64,000 nucleotides of DNA from Sphingomonadaceae bacterium (GCA_016000085.1 JAECRT010000009.1:1-64000); one strand, 5' to 3'. Counted from the first letter of the stretch, positions 9,178-18,893 are shown. Notes: a model not told the origin generated them from the letters alone. A program made the numbers and translations.

Positions 9178-10325
9178 CGAGCGTGACAGAACCCATCAAA
9201 TGCCTGTTGGTCGATGACCTTGATGAAAATCTGCTGGCGCTGGAGGCGCTGTTGCAACGTGATGGCCTGGTCTGTTTGAAGGCGCGATCGGGCGAGGAGG
9301 CGCTGGAGCTGCTGCTTGTGCATGATGTCGCCCTGGCCCTGCTTGATGTTCAGATGCCGGGCATGGACGGGTTTGAGCTTGCCGAGTTCATGCGGGGCAA
9401 TGAGCGGACTGGCCATATCCCGATCATTTTCCTGACGGCGGGCAGCGCCGACCTGCAACGCCGGTTCAGGGGATATGAAGCCGGAGCGGTGGATTTCATC
9501 CAGAAGCCCATCGAGGCTGACATATTGCGGTCCAAGGCCGATATCTTTTTCGATCTCTACGCACAGCGACGGCAGGTCGTAGCGCAACGGGACGAATTGG
9601 CTGTGCTGGCCATCGCTCTCCAGGCGGCGGATCGTCACAAGAATGAATTTCTGGCGATTCTGGGGCATGAATTGCGCAACCCGATCATGGCGCTGGGCGC
9701 TGGCCTGCACTTGCTGGAACGGCGCGAGGGCACAGAGGCCGCGCGGGATATTCGCGGACGGATGGACCGGCATGTCCGCCATCTATACCGACTGATCGAG
9801 GATCTGCTCGACATTGCGCGCATCGATCAGGGAAAAATTTCCCTGAGAAAAGAGAGGATTTCTCTCCAGGAGGTGCTCGATTTTGCCGTGGAGGCCAGCC
9901 AGATCCATATCGAAGCGTCAAGCCATCAGCTCGTACTCGACATCCAGCCTGAGCCGATCTGGCTGCAGGCGGACTACGCGCGGATCGCCCAGATCGTGAG
10001 CAATCTGCTCAACAATGCCGCGAAATATACCCCGCCGGGCGGCGAGGTTCGGCTATCCGCCAGATGTATCGACGATTGGGTGGAAATTGAGGTTGCTGAC
10101 ACGGGGGTGGGTATTCCGGTCGACATGCAGGCCAAAATTTTCGATTTGTTTACGCAGGTGAACAGCTCTTCGGGCAAGGTCCAGGATGGCCTGGGCATCG
10201 GGCTTGCACTCGTCAGGCAACTGGTCGAACTGCATGACGGGGCCATTTCTCTTATTGGCAGCATGCCAGGCCAGGGAAGCACATTCCAGGTCCGCCTGCC
10301 GGTAAACAATGCATCGGCGGGCTGA
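9174..10325 (+). CDS. Receiver-histidine kinase (REC-HisKA-HATPase)
   Basis: A soluble 383-residue protein with its receiver at the N-terminus (KCLLVDDLDENLLALEALL, phospho-Asp in LALLDVQMPGMDG, Lys in FIQKPIEAD; residues ~5-125). A linker helix, a HisKA domain with acceptor His in ILGHELRNPIMALG (~160-175) and an HATPase domain (NLLNNAAKYTPPGG; ADTGVGIPV; GLGIGLALVRQLV) complete it. No membrane segment is seen. It is the last gene of the coupled operon. A receiver feeding directly into a kinase suggests it receives phosphate from the large hybrid kinase and passes it to a regulator outside the window; that direction is inference. Confidence 0.92.
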   Translation: MTSVTEPIKCLLVDDLDENLLALEALLQRDGLVCLKARSGEEALELLLVHDVALALLDVQMPGMDGFELAEFMRGNERTGHIPIIFLTAGSADLQRRFRGYEAGAVDFIQKPIEADILRSKADIFFDLYAQRRQVVAQRDELAVLAIALQAADRHKNEFLAILGHELRNPIMALGAGLHLLERREGTEAARDIRGRMDRHVRHLYRLIEDLLDIARIDQGKISLRKERISLQEVLDFAVEASQIHIEASSHQLVLDIQPEPIWLQADYARIAQIVSNLLNNAAKYTPPGGEVRLSARCIDDWVEIEVADTGVGIPVDMQAKIFDLFTQVNSSSGKVQDGLGIGLALVRQLVELHDGAISLIGSMPGQGSTFQVRLPVNNASAG

Positions 10326-10454
10326 GACATGGTCCGCCTGCAACGACGCCTGACCGAAAGAAGCAACTGCTGTGATTTATGGCAAGCTGATGTAAGGGAT
10401 ATGGCCCAAGCGAGTGACGCATCGCTTGCCCAATCAAAAGGATAGCCGAGCCTC

Positions 10455-10850
10455 ATGCTTCTTTCTAGGACTTATAGCGTCTCGATCGGTCGAGAATGGC
10501 AAGCGCTGTATGAAGCGATCTGGCGCCCTGAGATCTTCCCGCTCTGGGCGTCCGGGCTAACGGAATCCCATCTGCGGCAAGAGGGGGATCATTGGCTGGC
10601 GGACGGCGCTGACGGACCTGTTACGATCCGCTTCACGCCCCACAACGCCTATGGCGTGATGGATCATGTCGTCGATATCGGTGGTGGCAAGGAAATCCAT
10701 GTTCCCATGCGCGTCATTCGCAATGGCGAAGGCGCAGAAGTCATGCTGACGCTGTTCCGACAGCCGGAAATGACCGATGAGATTTTCGCACAGGATAGCA
10801 AATGGATCACCCGTGACCTGCGTCGGCTCAAGGAATATGCCACGCGATAA
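10455..10850 (+). CDS. SRPBCC family protein
   Basis: A 131-residue soluble protein with the helix-grip pattern of the START/SRPBCC superfamily. The opening strand and helix (SVSIGREWQALYEAIWRPEIFPLWASG) are followed by a series of short beta strands (GPVTIRFTPHNAYGVMDHVV) and a C-terminal helix rich in Lys/Arg (DLRRLKEYATR). Such proteins bind hydrophobic ligands or act as cyclases. No ligand can be inferred here. It follows the signalling operon after 129 bases and precedes mreB after 163 bases, so it is probably a separate transcript. Confidence 0.7.
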   Translation: MLLSRTYSVSIGREWQALYEAIWRPEIFPLWASGLTESHLRQEGDHWLADGADGPVTIRFTPHNAYGVMDHVVDIGGGKEIHVPMRVIRNGEGAEVMLTLFRQPEMTDEIFAQDSKWITRDLRRLKEYATR

Positions 10851-10920
10851 GCGCTATTCGTAACGTTCCGTCACACTCCGACGAACGCGGGCACGGGGCG
10901 GACTGGCGAGCGCGCATTGA

Positions 10921-12054
<1,134 letters not shown>

Positions 12055-12151
12055 CCCTTGAATGCGCGATTGATCGCCTGGCGATCACGCGCAGTCGGTG
12101 GGGAGTTTCGGGGAGAAAATGCCGCTGATGGCATGATCTCCCGCACTCTGT

Positions 12152-12472
12152 TCAGCCCTTCCGCTTCTTGCGCGCGGCGTAACGCGCGTCCCGGGCGGCC
12201 TTCAATTCTTCCGCTGTCGGCGGTGGGGGCGGAGCGATGTTGGAAGCGGCCTTTGCCTCTTCGGCTTTGCGCTGCTTCTCGATTTTCGCTTCTTCGCGCA
12301 ACTGGCGCTTTTCGGCTTCCTTGGCTTGCCGGGCGGCCTCCCGCTCGGCGCGCGCTGCCAATTCGGCTTCGGTCGGGGCAGGTTTTGCACGAAGTTTCTG
12401 AAGCGCGCGTTCCTTCGCCACTAAAGCTGCGGCGGTGCGCTCCTGGAAACTGGGCGCCTTGTAGGCTGTCAT
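12152..12472 (-). CDS. DUF6481 family protein
   Basis: A 106-residue, very highly charged protein. It opens with YKAPSFQERTAAALVAKERA, the family signature, then runs through an Ala/Glu/Lys/Arg helix (about residues 25-78). A short Pro stretch (APPPPPTAEEL) breaks the helix before the basic end RYAARKKRKG. The composition predicts a long single helix or coiled coil, possibly binding nucleic acid. The family is common in sphingomonads and has no known function. The 296 bases between it and the next gene hold no supported gene; a LexA box lies at the far end. Confidence 0.8.
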   Translation of the reverse strand: MTAYKAPSFQERTAAALVAKERALQKLRAKPAPTEAELAARAEREAARQAKEAEKRQLREEAKIEKQRKAEEAKAASNIAPPPPPTAEELKAARDARYAARKKRKG

Positions 12473-12751
12473 AAGAATCTCGAACCTTTTTGTCGTGTAT
12501 CAAGGACGTGGGCCAATTGCGGCTCGTCCTGGCTGACGCAAAGCGCGAAAAAGACAAAGGCGGCACGAAGATGCCAATATCCGTCACAGGCAACGTCAGC
12601 CGGCTTCATATAGTTTGAAACGTGCAGATAGCAAAGATTGATGTCGATGGCGAAGATCTGATGGTCCTGTGCGACGTCCCGCCACTTAGATGGCCACAAC
12701 GCCCCTGCAGCGCCATCCCATTGATCGAAGTTATGGACAATGCCAATTGTG

Positions 12752-12766
12752 GAACATAATAAGAAC
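12752..12766 (+). promoter_or_regulatory. LexA (SOS) box, GAAC-N7-GAAC
   Basis: GAAC at 12752-12755 and GAAC at 12763-12766 are separated by exactly seven bases. This is the complement of the alphaproteobacterial LexA operator GTTC-N7-GTTC. It ends two bases before the ATG of the radical SAM gene. A good -10 hexamer (CATAAT, 12755-12760) lies inside it, so LexA binding would block the promoter, and transcription would begin about two bases before the start codon. The match is seen directly; SOS control is inferred from the operator form and from the repair genes downstream. Confidence 0.8.
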
Positions 12767-12768
12767 AT

Positions 12769-14016
12769 ATGGCGCAACTCTCGATCCCTGAAAAGCTGTC
12801 AATCCTGGCCGATGCGGCAAAATATGATGCCAGTTGCGCGTCGTCGGGCGCGATCAAGCGGGACAGCCGGGGAGGCAAGGGGATCGGGTCGACCGATGGC
12901 GGGATGGGCATTTGTCACGCCTACGCCCCTGACGGGCGCTGCATCAGCTTGCTCAAGATCTTGCTGACCAATAGCTGCGTATATGACTGTCATTATTGCA
13001 TCAACCGAGCCAGCTCGAATGTCCGACGTGCGCGATTTACGGCGCGGGAAGTCGCAGATCTGACGCTGTCTTTCTATCGCCGCAATTATATCGAGGGCCT
13101 GTTTCTCTCATCCGGTATCATCCGTTCGCCCGATTATACGATGGAACAGATCGTCGAGGTTGCCCGTATTTTGCGCGAGGAGCATGATTTTCGGGGCTAT
13201 ATTCACCTCAAGACGATACCCGATGCCGATCCCGCCCTGGTGCAGGCGGCCGGTCTCCATGCCGATCGCATTTCCATCAATGTCGAATTGCCAACAAGCG
13301 CCGGATTGGCCAAATTCGCTCCGGAAAAGGATGCCGGGCAAATCGACCGCGCCATGTCAGGCATGAAGGCTGCGATCGAGGATGGGCAGGATGCGCGGCG
13401 GCGCTACCGTCATGCGCCACGATTTGCACCATCGGGCCAGTCGACTCAAATGATTGTCGGAGCGGACGATGCGACGGACAGCCAGATCGTCGCCCGCGCC
13501 GGGACATTATATGATCGCCATGCGCTGCGCCGCGTCTATTATTCCGCTTTCTCCCCCATCCCCGACGCCAGCGCCATATTGCCGCTGCAACGCCCGCCAT
13601 TGATGCGGGAACATCGGCTATATCAGTCCGATTGGTTGATCCGCTTTTATGGCTATTCGCCGCTGGAAGTGGCGCAGGCGGCCGATGAAAAGGGCATGTT
13701 GCCGCTGGACATCGACCCAAAACTGGCTTTCGCCTTGCGTCAGCGGGGACTGTTTCCGGTCGATATTAATCGAGCGCCCCGCGAAATGCTGTTGCGCGTG
13801 CCGGGCCTCGGCACGCGAGCGGTTGATCGCATCCTGTCCACACGGCGCTGGCGCAGGTTGCGGATAGAGGACGTTGCCCGCCTGACCAGCTCGATCGCGA
13901 AAGTCCGACCTTTCATCAGCGCACAGGGCTGGCAGCCGGTCGCCATGGGCGATCGCGCGGACCTGAGCGCATGGGTCAAGCCAAAGGTCCGGCAGCTCGA
14001 ATTGTTCGGGGGGTGA
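12769..14016 (+). CDS. Putative DNA modification/repair radical SAM protein
   Basis: A 415-residue radical SAM enzyme. The [4Fe-4S] cluster cysteines are C70, C74 and C77 (LTNSCVYDCHYCINR), and the N-terminus LADAAKYDASCASSG is typical of this family. The radical SAM barrel extends to about residue 300. The C-terminus holds a helix-hairpin-helix DNA-binding motif (INRAPREMLLRVPGLGTRAVDRIL, seen near 325-350). The gene stops four bases before the UdgX gene, with which it is commonly paired. There is no Shine-Dalgarno sequence: the LexA box occupies that place, so the mRNA may be leaderless. The reaction is unknown; a role in processing DNA damage is inferred from partner and operator. Confidence 0.9.
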   Translation: MAQLSIPEKLSILADAAKYDASCASSGAIKRDSRGGKGIGSTDGGMGICHAYAPDGRCISLLKILLTNSCVYDCHYCINRASSNVRRARFTAREVADLTLSFYRRNYIEGLFLSSGIIRSPDYTMEQIVEVARILREEHDFRGYIHLKTIPDADPALVQAAGLHADRISINVELPTSAGLAKFAPEKDAGQIDRAMSGMKAAIEDGQDARRRYRHAPRFAPSGQSTQMIVGADDATDSQIVARAGTLYDRHALRRVYYSAFSPIPDASAILPLQRPPLMREHRLYQSDWLIRFYGYSPLEVAQAADEKGMLPLDIDPKLAFALRQRGLFPVDINRAPREMLLRVPGLGTRAVDRILSTRRWRRLRIEDVARLTSSIAKVRPFISAQGWQPVAMGDRADLSAWVKPKVRQLELFGG

Positions 14017-14020
14017 CTGC

Positions 14021-15430
14021 GTGCATGTCTTCGACCTTGCAGCGCCGGATGATTTCGATGGCTGGCGTGACCATGCACGGGGCTTGGCGCTCGCCGCCAT
14101 TCCGCCCGAGAAGGTGTCGTGGCGAGTGGCGGGTGAGGGGGGCGATCTTTTTGGTCAGAGCGGCTCGCAGGCAAATAGGGCGGGGTATCAGCCCCTTTCC
14201 GTACCACGCGCTTTTATCGATCTGGCCCGCAGCGCCATTTGTCATAGCGATCCAGAGCGTTTCGCGTTGCTCTATGGCTTATTGCTGCGGGTGTGCGCTA
14301 CACCGGCCATTCTGACCGACAAGGCCGATCCGCTGATCCGCAGGGTCGAAGCGTTGGCAAAAGCGGTTCGGCGGGACTTACACAAGATGCACGCCTTTGT
14401 TCGCTTTCGAGAAGTCGAGGGTGCAGGCGAGGGCATGCGCTTCGTAGCGTGGTTTGAGCCTGACCATCATATCGTCCGGGCTGCGTCGGGCTTCTTCGTC
14501 GATCGCTTCACGACGATGGACTGGTCTATCCTGACGCCCGATCTGTCGATCCATTGGGATGGGGCACGGTTGCGCGAAAGCCCTGGCGCCACGCGCGCCC
14601 TCGCGCCATCGGGGGATCCGGTTGAGGACATATGGAAGCGCTATTATGCCGCCATTTTCAATCCTGCCCGCCTCAAGGTGAAGGCCATGATGAAGGAAAT
14701 GCCGCGTAAATATTGGGCGAACATGCCCGAAACCGCCCTGATCGGCTCTTTGATTGCTGGCGCGCGCAATCGAGAGGTCGCGATGGTTGAGCAGTCGCAA
14801 AAATGGCTTCCCGATGGTCAGGAGGAAGGGCTTTCAACGCACGCTATCTGGTCCGACCTGCGGAAAGAGGCTGCCGCTTGTACGCGGTGCGTCCTGCATC
14901 ATTGCGCCACGCAAACGGTCTTTGGCGAAGGTCCGGTCGATGCGCGGTTGATGTTTGTGGGCGAACAGCCGGGCGACCAGGAGGATCTGGCGGGCCGCGC
15001 TTTTGTGGGGCCAGCGGGGCAGCTTTTAGACCGGGCGCTGGCGGATGCCGGCATCGATCGCACGCATGCTTATGTCACCAATGCGGTCAAGCATTTCAAA
15101 TTCGAGCAGCGAGGCAAAACACGCCTGCATGCCCGGCCCAATGCCGGGGAAATCCGGCATTGCCGCTGGTGGCTGGATCGGGAAAGAGCGCTGATCAAGC
15201 CAAGCCTGACGGTTGCTCTGGGCGCTACAGCCGCTCATGCGCTGATGGGGCGCGCACTGTCCGTTTCTTCCGTGCGCGGAACTGCGCAGATGGCGATGGA
15301 TGGCGGCGAAACATGGGTGACGGTGCACCCCAGCTTCCTGCTTCGCGTGACTGAAAATAAGGAAGCGGAATATAGGCGCTTCGTCGATGACCTGCGCGTT
15401 ATCGCCCGGCGACTTGAGGCATTGGCATAG
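14021..15430 (+). CDS. udgX: DUF4130-UdgX fusion, uracil-DNA cross-linking protein
   Basis: A 469-residue two-domain protein. Residues ~1-250 match the DUF4130 protein usually encoded next to the radical SAM enzyme (HKMHAFVRFREVEG, FEPDHHIVRAASGFFVDRF). The C-terminal ~200 residues are a UdgX-type uracil-DNA glycosylase: four cysteines for the Fe-S cluster start at CTRCVLHHCAT, then FVGEQPGDQEDLAGRAFVGP and VTVHPSFLLR. The UdgX-specific loop, KRRIH in the mycobacterial prototype, reads KTRLH here (K366 to H370); the histidine that becomes covalently linked to the abasic site is kept. The start is GTG, four bases after the upstream stop. It probably acts with the radical SAM enzyme in the SOS response. 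Confidence 0.9.
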   Translation: MHVFDLAAPDDFDGWRDHARGLALAAIPPEKVSWRVAGEGGDLFGQSGSQANRAGYQPLSVPRAFIDLARSAICHSDPERFALLYGLLLRVCATPAILTDKADPLIRRVEALAKAVRRDLHKMHAFVRFREVEGAGEGMRFVAWFEPDHHIVRAASGFFVDRFTTMDWSILTPDLSIHWDGARLRESPGATRALAPSGDPVEDIWKRYYAAIFNPARLKVKAMMKEMPRKYWANMPETALIGSLIAGARNREVAMVEQSQKWLPDGQEEGLSTHAIWSDLRKEAAACTRCVLHHCATQTVFGEGPVDARLMFVGEQPGDQEDLAGRAFVGPAGQLLDRALADAGIDRTHAYVTNAVKHFKFEQRGKTRLHARPNAGEIRHCRWWLDRERALIKPSLTVALGATAAHALMGRALSVSSVRGTAQMAMDGGETWVTVHPSFLLRVTENKEAEYRRFVDDLRVIARRLEALA

Positions 15431-15434
15431 CGCC

Positions 15435-16973
15435 TTACCGGCGCGCTTCGAAAATCGAGATGCGCCGCGGTTGCTTCAAGGTGACTGTGGCGCCGAGTTC
15501 GCGTTGCAACATCGCCAGCATCCAGTTGCGATGCCGTGCCAGATAATCCGCAAAACCGTCCGGTTTGGCGGGATCGAAGATTGGCACCTGCCAGTCGGCA
15601 TTCGGTTCGCTATAAGGAGTAGTGGGTTGACCAACACCGTCATCGGGCAGGTCGAGATGACGGCCGATATAGCTGTTACCCTTGAAGCGGATATATGCGG
15701 CCGGTGAAAAGCCTCCATTGATCAGATAATCCGGTCCATTGCGGCCAACTTCGCTGCCATAGCGCGCCGTTCCGGCAACCTTGAAGATGTTATCTGTGAT
15801 CCGTACATCGCGTGCCCAGCCATTCCATTCGGTCGTCACAACCATCTGCACATCCATGGCCTTGCCGACATGGATGACATTTTTCTCGATCAGGGCGTCG
15901 GACACATTGCCAGACAATTGAAATATCCGGCTCGCGTCGTTGCGGCTGACGTTGAAGCGCGCGACCGTCCCGCGATTGCCCAGATTATCCTTGTCATTGC
16001 GCTTGGGCGAGCAAATGAGCAGAAATCCGCCCGCATTGTCATGGCTATAATTATAGAGGAACGTCGTCCGGCGAGAATTGAAGTCGGAATCGAAGCCCTG
16101 CCCGTCATAACGGGTTCGTGTGTAGGCCGCTTCGTTCAACTGGATCAGGCTGTTGTCGGTGCTCCATTGCCAGATGCCAGCATTGTAACCCGGCGCACGG
16201 CTGCCTGCGCGATAGACGATATTATGTTCGATCAGCGCGCCGTCCGTGCCGCGCGGGACGATACCGTCTCCGCCGATATCATCGAGATAATTGTCGCGAA
16301 TGATCACATCGTCGCTGGGGAACCAGTCGAGAAAGGTCACGCGGTCGCTGATGCCGGCAATGCCCGATCGGTCGACCCGCCATACGATGTTGCGTTCGAT
16401 AATGAGGTCATGGAAGCGCGTGGCGCGGCGCTGGCCGGTGGCGCGAAACACGATGCCGCCATTGTCCTTGCGATCGTTCAGGCCGCGCACATCGTGAATA
16501 TACATGTCGCTGATGCGGATGCCGCGCGTCACGCCTCGATTTTCCGCGGACACCAGCACGCCAAAACGCTGGGCTGGCTGGGGGCTGTCGTTCGTCACCT
16601 CCAGGCCGCTGATGGTGACATATTCCGCGTTGATGACCGCCACGCCATGGGGGGAAACGCCCCCGGCGTCGATACGCGGCCTTGGGCCGATCCCGCTCAC
16701 GCCCACCATGATCGGCGCGTCGGCCTTGCCGGATCGTGTTATGGTCAATGGCTCTTTCCATACCGATCCCGCCGCCAGCAGCACCCGGTCGCCCGGCTGG
16801 AGCGCCACGTCCCGGATGCGCGCGATCGACCGCCAGGGTTGGGCCTGCGACGTTCCGCTGAAGCGATCATCGCCGCTGATGGAGTTGAGATAGTAGGTTT
16901 CGGCATGGGCCGACGCGACGGATGCCGCAGACAGGATGAGAAACAGGCAGGATTTGTGGAATATATTCAGCAA
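15435..16973 (-). CDS. Secreted right-handed parallel beta-helix protein
   Basis: A 512-residue exported protein. A signal peptide covers residues ~1-24 (KSCLFLILSAASVASAHAET). The start of the mature protein (YYLNSISGDDRFSGTSQAQPWRSI) is the classic opening of parallel beta-helix polysaccharide lyase or glycosidase-like proteins (DUF1565/NosD-like). Repeating coils rich in Asn, Ile and Val follow (IRISDMYIHDV, LIIERNIVWRV, VIIRDNYLDDIGGDG). No ATG is available, so the start is TTG (or the adjacent CTG), behind GGAGAGAAGG. It probably acts on an extracellular polysaccharide, but no catalytic residues can be assigned. The 147-base upstream region has two copies of CATGTGCCTG (17020 and 17046). 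Confidence 0.8.
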   Translation of the reverse strand: MLNIFHKSCLFLILSAASVASAHAETYYLNSISGDDRFSGTSQAQPWRSIARIRDVALQPGDRVLLAAGSVWKEPLTITRSGKADAPIMVGVSGIGPRPRIDAGGVSPHGVAVINAEYVTISGLEVTNDSPQPAQRFGVLVSAENRGVTRGIRISDMYIHDVRGLNDRKDNGGIVFRATGQRRATRFHDLIIERNIVWRVDRSGIAGISDRVTFLDWFPSDDVIIRDNYLDDIGGDGIVPRGTDGALIEHNIVYRAGSRAPGYNAGIWQWSTDNSLIQLNEAAYTRTRYDGQGFDSDFNSRRTTFLYNYSHDNAGGFLLICSPKRNDKDNLGNRGTVARFNVSRNDASRIFQLSGNVSDALIEKNVIHVGKAMDVQMVVTTEWNGWARDVRITDNIFKVAGTARYGSEVGRNGPDYLINGGFSPAAYIRFKGNSYIGRHLDLPDDGVGQPTTPYSEPNADWQVPIFDPAKPDGFADYLARHRNWMLAMLQRELGATVTLKQPRRISIFEARR

Positions 16974-17120
16974 ATTGCCTTCTCTCCTGGCGATCGTCCA
17001 ACCTCCACATTCATAACCTCATGTGCCTGAACAGCATGTTAAGCGCATGTGCCTGCTAGGGATTTCCACAAGGCCGCGCAGCGCATCGATTGCGATCAGC
17101 TAAGTGCGTGCCTTGGTCTT

Positions 17121-17738
17121 TCAGCCGCCCTTGGGCAGGAAGAGATCCTCGTAGAAGCCGACGGTCTTCACGGTGACGGTCACGGGCGTGTCGCCCTTGT
17201 TGCGGAAATACCAACCATGGGTGCCATCGAAGGGCGCGGTGAAATCACCCTGGCCGCCGGTCATTTTCAGTTCTTTCCAATAGTTCGTAAAAGACCCGTC
17301 CGTGGCATTGCTCTTTTCACCATGCATTTCAGCCTTTACCGGGCCGTCTTTCGATTTCCATGTGAAGATGAAGCTGTCGCCTGTGGCCATATGGGCCTTC
17401 ACTTCCTGCCCGCTGTGCGGCGCCAGCGTGATGGTCATTTCGTCCTGACGCCAGGCTGTCGATCGCGCAATGTCCGCCTTGGTGGGCATCACCTGTTCCG
17501 TGGGTTTCGTCGATGGCACTGCGGTGGCGGGTGCAGCGTCCTTGCTTGCGTTCGCAACCATGCCGTTCAGACCCAGTGCCGTGCCGACGCCGGTAGGGTC
17601 GATACCATATTCGGCGGGCAGGACGAACAGCGTCAGGATGGCGATCGCCGCTATTGCCGCGCCGCCTGTGGCCTTGGCCAGCGCAGAAGCCGAAGGCTTG
17701 ATGCTGGCGGACGTGGCGGCAATGCTCTGTGTGTTCAT
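17121..17738 (-). CDS. Membrane-anchored periplasmic protein
   Basis: A 205-residue protein with one N-terminal transmembrane helix (about residues 24-42, GGAAIAAIAILTLFVLPAEYG). A Pro/Thr-rich linker follows, then a periplasmic beta-rich domain (EMTITLAPHSGQEVKAHM, FIFTWKSKDGPVKAEMHGEK, GWYFRNKGDTPVTVTVKTVG). It resembles proteins annotated only as transmembrane anchor proteins. It begins one base after the HupE-type gene stop and is the last gene of the three-gene operon. The His/Met content (AHM, AEMHG) could allow metal binding, but that is speculation. No enzyme motif is visible. Confidence 0.6.
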   Translation of the reverse strand: MNTQSIAATSASIKPSASALAKATGGAAIAAIAILTLFVLPAEYGIDPTGVGTALGLNGMVANASKDAAPATAVPSTKPTEQVMPTKADIARSTAWRQDEMTITLAPHSGQEVKAHMATGDSFIFTWKSKDGPVKAEMHGEKSNATDGSFTNYWKELKMTGGQGDFTAPFDGTHGWYFRNKGDTPVTVTVKTVGFYEDLFLPKGG

Positions 17739-17739
17739 G

Positions 17740-18468
17740 TCACGCCCCTTGAGTGAAGTAGCCGGCCAACTGATAGCCGATGAGGACGAAGCCGGCCGTC
17801 ATCAGCGCGGCATTGGCGAGGATGCCGCTGCGGCGGAAGCTGTCGCTCATGCGCCACAGGTTCATCAGCAGCAGGATAACGGTCAGCGCCATGAACTGGC
17901 CCATTTCGACGCCGATATTGAAGCTGATCAGGTTGGGGATCATGCCGTCCTTTGCCAACGTCAGTTCCTGTAGCTTGGTGGCAAGGCCGAAGCCGTGGAA
18001 GAAGCCAAAGATCAGCACGGCGGCTTTGGGATTGGGCGACACCCCAAACCATGTGCGGAAGCCATCCAGATTGTCGATCGCCTTATAGACCACCGACAGG
18101 CCGATGATCGCGTCGATGATGAACGGATTGGCGCGCATGTCGAAGATCACGCCGAGCAGCAAAGTCGTGCTGTGACCGATGGCGAACAGCGTCACATACG
18201 CGCCGATATCCTTCAGTCGATAGAGGAAGAAGACCACGCCCGCCAGAAACAGCAGGTGGTCGTAGCCCGTGACCATATGTTTGGCCCCCAGATAGATATA
18301 GGGGATGATGTTGACCCCTGACGCGCCTTCGATGAAGGCCCGGTCATTCTCATTCACGCCATGCGCCCAGAGCGTCGCACTCATGCAGGCGAGGACCAGC
18401 GCCAGAAGCAGCAGCGCGACCCGCCGCACCCTGGGGCGTAGGAGCAGGGAAAGGGTCGCGCTGTGCAT
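17740..18468 (-). CDS. HupE/UreJ family membrane protein
   Basis: A 242-residue inner-membrane protein with a signal-like first helix (VALLLLALVLACMSATLWAHG) and six further helices. Diagnostic family features are HMVTGYDHLLFLAGVVFF, AIGHSTTLLLGV and FGFFHGFGLATKLQEL, which carry conserved His and Asp residues on membrane helices. HupE/UreJ proteins are linked to nickel, cobalt or, in some lineages, copper uptake. No hydrogenase or urease lies here, so the metal is unknown. It lies eight bases behind the small secreted protein and one base ahead of the membrane-anchored protein, so the three form one operon. Confidence 0.85.
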   Translation of the reverse strand: MHSATLSLLLRPRVRRVALLLLALVLACMSATLWAHGVNENDRAFIEGASGVNIIPYIYLGAKHMVTGYDHLLFLAGVVFFLYRLKDIGAYVTLFAIGHSTTLLLGVIFDMRANPFIIDAIIGLSVVYKAIDNLDGFRTWFGVSPNPKAAVLIFGFFHGFGLATKLQELTLAKDGMIPNLISFNIGVEMGQFMALTVILLLMNLWRMSDSFRRSGILANAALMTAGFVLIGYQLAGYFTQGA

Positions 18469-18476
18469 GTTGGCCC

Positions 18477-18854
18477 TTACTTGGTCTGGAAGGTGGCGAA
18501 GATTTTCACGCCGCTCTTGTCGATCAACGCGACAACCAGCTTGGCGCCCTTAACGGGCTTGAAGCCCGGCGCTGACAGTTTGTTGACGCCTGTCGCCTTG
18601 AGGGGAACTGCGGTCTTCTTGCCCGCTACGGTCTGGGTCAGCTTGGCCGTGAAGTCGGCAGCCGCGACCGGTTCATCCTCTTCGCTAAGGTAAACGTCCA
18701 CGCCTTTGGGACCGGACACCAGTTCCAACATGGTTTCGCCGGACATTTGCACCATGCCACCATGGTGCGGGTTCATGCTCCCATGGGCGAAGACGGGCAC
18801 GGCCAGCGTCAACGCGGAGGCTGTCAGGCCAAGGTTCAACATGTTGAATTTCAT
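18477..18854 (-). CDS. Small exported protein of the HupE-type operon
   Basis: A 125-residue protein with a clear signal peptide (NLGLTASALTLAVPVFAHG, cleaved after about residue 23). The mature N-terminus is His/Met-rich (HGSMNPHHGGMVQMSG), followed by a compact, Lys-rich beta domain (VDVYLSEEDEPVAA, AKLVVALIDKSGVKIFATFQ). The His/Met head suggests metal binding in the periplasm, consistent with the HupE-type permease encoded eight bases downstream; this is inference. I do not recognise the family by name. The second of two adjacent Met codons is taken as the start. A probably decayed gene lies just upstream on the same strand. Confidence 0.6.
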   Translation of the reverse strand: MKFNMLNLGLTASALTLAVPVFAHGSMNPHHGGMVQMSGETMLELVSGPKGVDVYLSEEDEPVAAADFTAKLTQTVAGKKTAVPLKATGVNKLSAPGFKPVKGAKLVVALIDKSGVKIFATFQTK

Positions 18855-18893
18855 CAAATACTCCTGATTTACTTTAGGGGCGCGGAAGGTTGC

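Noticed and set aside
12469..12777. 102-codon minus-strand frame in the gap before the radical SAM gene
   Set aside because: It has no ribosome site, overlaps the LexA box and the DUF6481 start, and resembles no family.
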